A stretch of 8,419 bases of DNA. Source: Competibacteraceae bacterium UBA2788. GTDB taxonomy: Bacteria > Pseudomonadota > Gammaproteobacteria > Competibacterales > Competibacteraceae. Positions within the stretch are counted from its first letter, which is position 1; the number at the start of each line of letters is the position of its first letter. Shown here piece after piece: positions 1 to 8,419 of the stretch. Location of the stretch: contig DEHY01000088.1 of the NCBI GenBank assembly GCA_002352185.1, forward strand, positions 1-8,419, read 5' to 3'. The position numbers were made by a program, and so were the translations under genes. The notes under the pieces are model-generated. The model ran no database searches. It had not been told where the DNA came from and saw only the letters and a program-made list of their open reading frames with translations.

Positions 1-956
1 GAATGGCGGAACGGTACCGCTGGACCATCAGCCCGGAGCAGATTGTGTATCTGCCGGGGCTGGTGAGCGGGCTGAACGTGGTCTGCCGGGCGGTTGGCGA
101 ACCCGGCGATGAAGTATTGGCGCAGACGCCGGTGTATCCGCCCTTTCTGACTGCGCCGGAAAATCAGGATCGACGGCTGGTTACTGCCGAATTATGCGCC
201 GAACGCCGCGATGGGCGTTTGCACTACACCTTCGACGATGCCGCCTTCGCAGCGGCGATTGGCTCGCGCACCCGGCTGTTTATTCTCTGCCACCCGCATA
301 ACCCGGTCGGGCGGTCATTCAGCGTGGAGGAACTGGGTCGGCTGGCGGCGCTTTGCGAACGCCACGATCTCACCCTCTGTTCGGATGAAATTCACTGCGA
401 TTTGCTGCTGGACGGACGCCGACATACGCCGCTGGCTACACTGGCGCCGGAGATTGCCCAGCGTTGCATCACTCTGATGGCGCCCAGCAAGACATTTAAT
501 ATCGCCGGCCTGGGGGCCAGTTTCGCGGTCATTCAAAACCCTGAACTGCGGCGGCGCTTCAAGCAGGCCATGCGCGGCATCGTGCCGGACGCCAACATTC
601 TCAGCCTGAGCGCCGCGCTGGCGGCTTATCGTTACGGCGACGACTGGTTGCGGGCGCTGCTCGACTATCTCGCCGCCAATCGGGATTACCTGGTGGAATA
701 CGTCGCCCGTCATTTGCCCGGCATCCGTTCCACGGTCCCGGAAGCCACTTATCTGGCCTGGCTGGATTGTCGGGGCGCGGCTGTTTCCGGCAATCCGCAC
801 GAGTTTTTTCTCAATCATGCGGGCGTGGCGCTGAACGACGGCGGCGCCTTCGGGCCGGGTGGCGCGGGCTTCGTGCGGCTGAATTTCGGTTGTCCACGCG
901 CCACGCTGGCGGAAGGGCTGGAGCGGATGCGGGCAGCGCTGGCTGGGCGACCGTAG
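1..956 (+). CDS. MalY/PatB-family PLP-dependent C-S lyase (cystathionine beta-lyase-like aminotransferase), 5' partial
   Basis: This is a fold-type I pyridoxal-phosphate enzyme of the MalY/PatB group, whose members cleave the C-S bond of cystathionine or related cysteine conjugates in the cytoplasm, releasing a thiol, pyruvate and ammonia. Numbering from the ATG at base 3, visible landmarks are the PVYPPF segment with Tyr45, HNPVGR (Asn100), SDEIH with the PLP-ring Asp128, the Schiff-base lysine in PSKTFNIAGLG (Lys163), and RLNFG near the end, where Arg292 should bind the substrate carboxylate. Family members are usually about 385-390 residues, and the visible part begins in the segment just before the conserved PG-GL motif, so roughly 70-80 N-terminal residues lie upstream of the window. 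The ATG at base 3 is therefore internal. The stop is TAG at 954-956, 37 bases before the antitoxin. Exact substrate cannot be told; a general class I/II aminotransferase role is the alternative. Confidence 0.9.
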   Translation, partial: MAERYRWTISPEQIVYLPGLVSGLNVVCRAVGEPGDEVLAQTPVYPPFLTAPENQDRRLVTAELCAERRDGRLHYTFDDAAFAAAIGSRTRLFILCHPHNPVGRSFSVEELGRLAALCERHDLTLCSDEIHCDLLLDGRRHTPLATLAPEIAQRCITLMAPSKTFNIAGLGASFAVIQNPELRRRFKQAMRGIVPDANILSLSAALAAYRYGDDWLRALLDYLAANRDYLVEYVARHLPGIRSTVPEATYLAWLDCRGAAVSGNPHEFFLNHAGVALNDGGAFGPGGAGFVRLNFGCPRATLAEGLERMRAALAGRP

Positions 957-980
957 CAGCCTGCTGCCGCTTATAACATT

Positions 981-986
981 AGGAGG
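981..986 (+). promoter_or_regulatory. Shine-Dalgarno of the antitoxin gene
   Basis: A full AGGAGG sits seven bases before the ATG at 994. It is the strongest ribosome-binding site in the window and fixes the antitoxin start. It is flanked by a short inverted repeat, TTAG (979-982) and CTAA (988-991), which could pair weakly around it or serve as a half-site pair for the AbrB-type protein. Confidence 0.85.
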
Positions 987-993
987 GCTAAAT

Positions 994-1221
994 ATGGTTG
1001 AACTCAAGGTCCGCAAATTCGGCAATTCGTTGGGGGTGATCTTGCCGAAAAGCGTTATTGACCGTCTGCACACGCGGGACGGTGACCCTCTGTTTCTGAT
1101 TGAAGCGCCGGACGGCAGCTATTGGCTGACGCCTTACGATCCGACCTTCGAGCAAAAAATGGAGAAAGCCGAAGACATCATCAGTCGCTACCACAATACG
1201 CTGCATATCCTCGCGCAATGA
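994..1221 (+). CDS. AbrB/MazE/SpoVT-family antitoxin of a Doc toxin-antitoxin pair
   Basis: This 75-residue protein is a swapped-hairpin AbrB/MazE-type DNA-binding antitoxin. Residues 1-45 carry the domain: VRKFGNSLGVILPKSVID is the classic beta-hairpin/helix motif (residues 6-23), followed by a hydrophobic strand region ending near WLTPYD. Residues 49-75 form a charged helical tail (FEQKMEKAEDIISRY, then HNTLHILAQ), the part expected to wrap the toxin. The start is set by AGGAGG seven bases upstream. Its TGA overlaps the toxin ATG (ATGA at 1218-1221), so translation is probably coupled. In known type II systems such a protein neutralises the toxin and represses its own operon as a dimer; autoregulation here is inferred. 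The classical partner of Doc is Phd, which is a different fold, so this is a mixed-family module. No convincing private promoter is seen in the 37 bases after the upstream gene, so read-through from that gene is possible. Confidence 0.9.
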   Translation: MVELKVRKFGNSLGVILPKSVIDRLHTRDGDPLFLIEAPDGSYWLTPYDPTFEQKMEKAEDIISRYHNTLHILAQ

Positions 1222-1601
1222 TGGGCCTCATCTGGATCGAAGAGCGGGATACGCTCGTGTTGCATGATCGCCTGCTCGCGCTGCATGGCGGCGCGGCGGG
1301 GATACGGGATGGCGCCTTGCTGAAATCCGCTCTTGCCAGACCGCAACAAATTTATGCCTATGCGGACTCGCCCGATCTGATTGACCTTGCAGCAGCCTAT
1401 ACTGTGGGGATTGTTCGCAACCATCCTTTCATTGACGGCAACAAACGAACCGGCTTTGTGGTTGGCATTCTGTTTCTTGAACTCAACGGCTATCGCTTCA
1501 CGGCCAACGAAGCCGATGCGGCCCAAGCCGTTTTAGGATTGGCGGCGGGAACACTTGATGAGGCAAGTTACGCTGCTTTCCTGCGCGCCAATAACGGTTG
1601 A
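1218..1601 (+). CDS. doc: Death-on-curing (Doc) family Fic-fold toxin
   Basis: This is a Doc-type toxin of 127 residues from ATG 1218, or 126 from the adjacent ATG 1221; P1 Doc is 126 long. P1 Doc inactivates elongation factor EF-Tu by phosphorylating a threonine, halting translation. The diagnostic catalytic loop is HPFIDGNKRTG at residues 69-79, with His69, Asp73, Asn75, Lys76 and Arg77. It has the shortened Doc form NKR in place of the Fic form GNGR, which argues for kinase rather than AMP-transferase activity. Other family marks are GIRDGALLKSALARPQ (28-43), the helix before the loop (LAAAYTVGIVRN), and FLELNGYRF (86-94). The open frame extends upstream into the antitoxin gene, but the overlapping ATGATG at the antitoxin stop is the sensible start. 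No own Shine-Dalgarno is evident, which fits translational coupling and keeps the toxin below the antitoxin. All catalytic residues are intact, so it is probably active. Confidence 0.92.
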   Translation: MMGLIWIEERDTLVLHDRLLALHGGAAGIRDGALLKSALARPQQIYAYADSPDLIDLAAAYTVGIVRNHPFIDGNKRTGFVVGILFLELNGYRFTANEADAAQAVLGLAAGTLDEASYAAFLRANNG

Positions 1602-1662
1602 GCCTCTGCACCGTATCCACAAGACAAAATGCTTCCTTCCGTCCAACTTCTTCCCAAGCGCC

Positions 1663-1695
1663 TTAAAAAACCAATTGAATTATCAGTTTTTTTAA
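1663..1695. repeat. AT-rich inverted repeat, possible weak terminator after the toxin
   Basis: AAAAAAC at 1665-1671 can pair with GTTTTTT at 1686-1692 across a 14-base loop. The stem is almost all A-T and is embedded in the AT-rich patch. It lies about 60 bases past the toxin stop. A T-run follows on the plus strand as part of the right arm, so it may aid termination, but the missing GC stem makes it a poor intrinsic terminator. Confidence 0.3.
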
Positions 1696-1777
1696 AATCC
1701 GACACTGGACAAAACGATGGATAGCCGCAAACACCCGACCGCGTTTGGAAGTGGACAAGCTTCTTGATGCCGTCAAA

Positions 1778-1796
1778 GGGTCTCGCAACGAGACCC
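1778..1796 (-). terminator. Perfect 8-bp hairpin after the macroglobulin gene
   Basis: GGGTCTCG (1778-1785) and CGAGACCC (1789-1796) form a perfect stem around a 3-base loop. Read on the minus strand it begins 27 bases after the macroglobulin stop and is followed by TTTG. Position and stem strength fit an intrinsic terminator for that gene, but the T-tract is only three bases long, so termination may be partial or Rho-assisted. Confidence 0.5.
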
Positions 1797-1823
1797 GTGA
1801 CCGATGCCCGTTGCTGCTTGACC

Positions 1824-7025
<5,202 letters not shown>

Positions 7026-7238
7026 CGGAGGCTCCTTTGGAGTGACGAGAGAGAGGGCGAGCTTGGCGGCGGATGGGGAGCGTCATCATTCCGAATCAGA
7101 CGCCGCGTCAGTCTTAATCATAGCCAGTTCCAGCGTCATTGGCGGAGGATGCGGCGGTTCGCATCTCCACCATGGCGAAACGCGGTTCGTTATGAAAAAA
7201 TACAATGAATAGTTTATTGCAAGGTATTGGTTTTCACT
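7026..7238. promoter_or_regulatory. Divergent promoter region between the macroglobulin gene and rppH
   Basis: Both flanking genes are read outward from these 213 bases, so both promoters are probably here. On the minus strand TATGAT (complement of 7117-7122) resembles a -10 box, about 90 bases before the macroglobulin ATG. On the plus strand TACAAT at 7201-7206 resembles a -10 box for rppH. Neither has a good -35 element. AGCGTCAT occurs twice as a direct repeat (7079-7086 and 7132-7139), 53 bases apart; it could be chance. Confidence 0.5.
7201..7206 (+). promoter_or_regulatory. Candidate -10 box for the rppH-ptsP operon
   Basis: TACAAT matches five of six bases of the sigma-70 consensus and lies in an AT-rich stretch just before rppH. 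Transcription would begin near 7213, leaving a leader of about 26 bases before the preferred GTG start. No TTGACA-like box is found at 16-18 bases upstream, so this is only a candidate. Confidence 0.3.
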
Positions 7239-8081
7239 GTGATTGATTCGGAGGGTTATCGGCCAAACGTCGGCATCATCCTGTGCAACGCCGATGGGCG
7301 CCTGTTCTGGGCGAAACGGATCGGGCAACATTCCTGGCAGTTTCCCCAAGGTGGCATCCGGCGGGATGAGTCGCCTGAGCAGGCCATGTTTCGCGAACTG
7401 GCCGAAGAGGTTGGTTTGCGCCCGGAACATGTGCAAGTCATTGGTTGTACCAGGGGCTGGCTGCGTTATCGCCTGCCCAAACGCCTGATCCGGCGCGGCA
7501 ACCAGCCGACCTGTATCGGTCAGAAACAAGTCTGGTTTCTGCTGCGGATGGTGGGCGGCGAAGACACAGTGCGGCTGGATTCCTCCGAACACCCCGAATT
7601 CGATCACTGGCAGTGGGTGGATTACTGGTATCCGCTGCGAGCGGTGGTGCCGTTCAAGCGCCATGTCTATTGGCGCGCCCTGCGCGAACTGGCTCCGCTG
7701 CTGTTTCCCCGCCGCCCGCCCCGGCAGTCATCCAGGGAGCGCACGATCCTGCCTGATCGTCCGCCGGATCCAATCCAGCCAATCGAGGCAACCGTAGCAA
7801 TGGCTGCGGACCTGGCTATCGCTGCGGCCAGGTCCCTGGAACCGGTTCGCCCGGCGCCAGGGGGCAAGCCGGCGGCTGTCCTGCTGCTGCGGCGGACGGA
7901 AATCCGCCAGCATCCGGTGATTACCCGCATGGTGGTCTCGGCGCGGCGCGGCGGAGTTATTGAGCCTCTGGCCGGAGTAGCCGCGTCGGCACGGGAGTCG
8001 TCAGCCGCTGCGTCCACCATGGACGAGCCGCACGCGCCCCGTCCGCCTGCGCCGCGTCCGCGCCGGTTTTTCCAGCGCTGA
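7239..8081 (+). CDS. rppH: RNA pyrophosphohydrolase RppH with a long C-terminal extension
   Basis: RppH is a cytoplasmic Nudix hydrolase that removes pyrophosphate from the 5' triphosphate end of RNA, opening transcripts to RNase E decay. I chose GTG 7239 because it gives [13 protein letters not shown], matching the family N-terminus; TTG 7227 would add four residues. Neither has a well-spaced Shine-Dalgarno (AAGG at 7221-7224 is 14 bases before the GTG). The core spans residues 1 to about 157: [11 protein letters not shown] (29-39), the Nudix box at 38-60 with Glu44, Arg52, Glu53, Glu56, Glu57 and Gly59, [13 protein letters not shown] (71-83), [11 protein letters not shown] (92-102) and [13 protein letters not shown] (129-141). 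Family members are usually about 160-180 residues, but this frame continues to 280. Residues 158-280 are rich in Pro, Arg and Ala, contain short Ala-rich segments, and end in a basic Pro-rich stretch ([14 protein letters not shown]). That tail matches no domain I know. ptsP follows after 39 bases, as in E. coli. Confidence 0.93.
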   Translation: MIDSEGYRPNVGIILCNADGRLFWAKRIGQHSWQFPQGGIRRDESPEQAMFRELAEEVGLRPEHVQVIGCTRGWLRYRLPKRLIRRGNQPTCIGQKQVWFLLRMVGGEDTVRLDSSEHPEFDHWQWVDYWYPLRAVVPFKRHVYWRALRELAPLLFPRRPPRQSSRERTILPDRPPDPIQPIEATVAMAADLAIAAARSLEPVRPAPGGKPAAVLLLRRTEIRQHPVITRMVVSARRGGVIEPLAGVAASARESSAAASTMDEPHAPRPPAPRPRRFFQR

Positions 8082-8104
8082 GCGCGCTTTCTTCCATCGC
8101 CTTC

Positions 8105-8118
8105 AACCGAGGCCGGTT
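8105..8118 (+). promoter_or_regulatory. ptsP ribosome-binding site inside a short hairpin
   Basis: GAGG at 8109-8112 lies eight bases before the ptsP ATG and supports that start. It sits in a potential hairpin, AACCG (8105-8109) with CGGTT (8114-8118) and loop AGGC. The five-base stem is weak, so any effect on translation is speculative. Confidence 0.4.
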
Positions 8119-8120
8119 CC

Positions 8121-8419
8121 ATGCTGGACATCCTGCGGCGCATCGTGCAGGACATTAACGCGACCCGCGACCTGAATGAAGCGCTCAATCTGATCGTCGC
8201 CGAGGTCAAGGCGGCGCTTCACACTGACGTCTGCTCGGTGTATATCACCGACCCGGTCCGGGGCGAGCATGTCCTGATGGCTACGGACGGTCTGCGTCCG
8301 GGCGCAGTCGGCAAGGTGCGCCTGAAGCTGGGCCAAGGCCTGACTGGGCTGGCTGCCGGGCGGGTCGAGCCGATCAATGTCGAAAACGCCCCCGCTCATC
8401 CCGCCTTCCGCTACATCGC
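8121..8419 (+). CDS. ptsP: PtsP, nitrogen-PTS enzyme I (EI-Ntr), 3' partial with N-terminal GAF domain
   Basis: Only the first 99 codons are present; the frame runs open off the right edge. PtsP takes phosphate from phosphoenolpyruvate and passes it to NPr (PtsO) and then EIIA-Ntr (PtsN), a cytoplasmic regulatory relay tied to nitrogen and potassium status. The visible part is the start of the GAF sensor domain and follows the E. coli PtsP pattern: MLDILRRIVQDINATRDLNE (1-20), then a DVCSVYITD strand at about 42-50, LMATDGLRP (58-66), and GLTGLAAGRVEPINV (79-93). The PEP-utilising and phosphohistidine domains, expected later in a protein of about 750 residues, lie outside the window. The start is supported by GAGG at 8109-8112 and by alignment to the family N-terminus. 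Its position 39 bases after rppH, with no terminator between them, suggests one transcript. Confidence 0.92.
   Translation, partial: MLDILRRIVQDINATRDLNEALNLIVAEVKAALHTDVCSVYITDPVRGEHVLMATDGLRPGAVGKVRLKLGQGLTGLAAGRVEPINVENAPAHPAFRYI

Larger units (their letters stand above)
1602..1823. other. Convergent intergenic region with no supported gene
   Basis: The 222 bases lie between the 3' ends of the toxin and macroglobulin genes. They hold a locally AT-rich patch (about 1661-1700) inside a GC-rich window, with an inverted repeat there, and a strong hairpin at 1778-1796. Open frames through it have no start with a ribosome-binding site and no recognisable motif, so I call no gene. The change in composition could mark a decayed mobile or repeat element, but no second copy exists in this window. 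Confidence 0.6.

Noticed and set aside
972..977. TATAAC as a -10 box for a private antitoxin promoter
   Set aside because: Transcription would start near base 984, inside the Shine-Dalgarno, and no -35 box is found at the right distance.
1122..1217. N-terminal extension of the Doc toxin frame into the antitoxin gene
   Set aside because: Doc proteins are about 126 residues, and the extra 32 codons overlap the real antitoxin frame. The ATG at the antitoxin stop gives the family length.
7192..7212. Six-codon mini-frame (MKKYNE) just before rppH, as a leader peptide
   Set aside because: It has no ribosome-binding site, overlaps the candidate -10 box, and no attenuator structure follows.
7086..7664. 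Minus-strand open frame of 192 codons over the 5' part of rppH
   Set aside because: It is antisense to the conserved Nudix core and has no family motif or ribosome-binding site.
8074..8088. AGCGC/GCGCT hairpin over the rppH stop codon as a terminator
   Set aside because: A five-base stem followed by TTCTTCC is too weak, and the close spacing to ptsP argues for read-through.

Overview
The window looks like chromosomal DNA from a GC-rich gammaproteobacterium. The best evidence is at the right end, where an rppH-type Nudix hydrolase is followed closely on the same strand by ptsP, a gene order known from Escherichia coli, Pseudomonas and relatives. The core of the Nudix protein and the start of PtsP also read much like the gammaproteobacterial versions. 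I cannot fix the genus from sequence alone.

Layout, left to right. Bases 1-956 (+) hold the C-terminal four fifths of a MalY/PatB-type PLP-dependent C-S lyase/aminotransferase, cut by the window edge. Bases 994-1601 (+) hold a compact two-gene toxin-antitoxin module: an AbrB/MazE-fold antitoxin with a strong Shine-Dalgarno, overlapping a Doc (death-on-curing) Fic-fold toxin. Bases 1602-1823 are non-coding and contain an AT-rich inverted repeat and a perfect 8-bp hairpin placed as a terminator for the converging gene. Bases 1824-7025 (-) are one very large gene for an exported 1733-residue bacterial alpha-2-macroglobulin. It has an intact CLEQ thioester motif, a bait-like loop and a TPR-like N-terminal region. 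Bases 7026-7238 are a short divergent intergenic region. Bases 7239-8081 (+) encode RppH with an unusual Pro/Arg/Ala-rich tail of about 120 residues, and 8121-8419 (+) hold the GAF-domain start of PtsP, cut by the right edge.

Three functional units can be read: a sulfur amino-acid enzyme; an AbrB-Doc toxin-antitoxin pair, possibly co-transcribed with it; and an rppH-ptsP operon linking mRNA 5'-end processing to the nitrogen PTS. The macroglobulin stands alone between them, convergent with the toxin and divergent from rppH. It has no pbpC gene beside it inside this window, and it lacks a lipobox.

I see no CRISPR array, tRNA, rRNA, transposase or clear integration junction. Most of the window is interpretable with known families. 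The points most worth a second look are the AbrB-Doc pairing, the stand-alone macroglobulin with its N-terminal repeat region, and the RppH tail.
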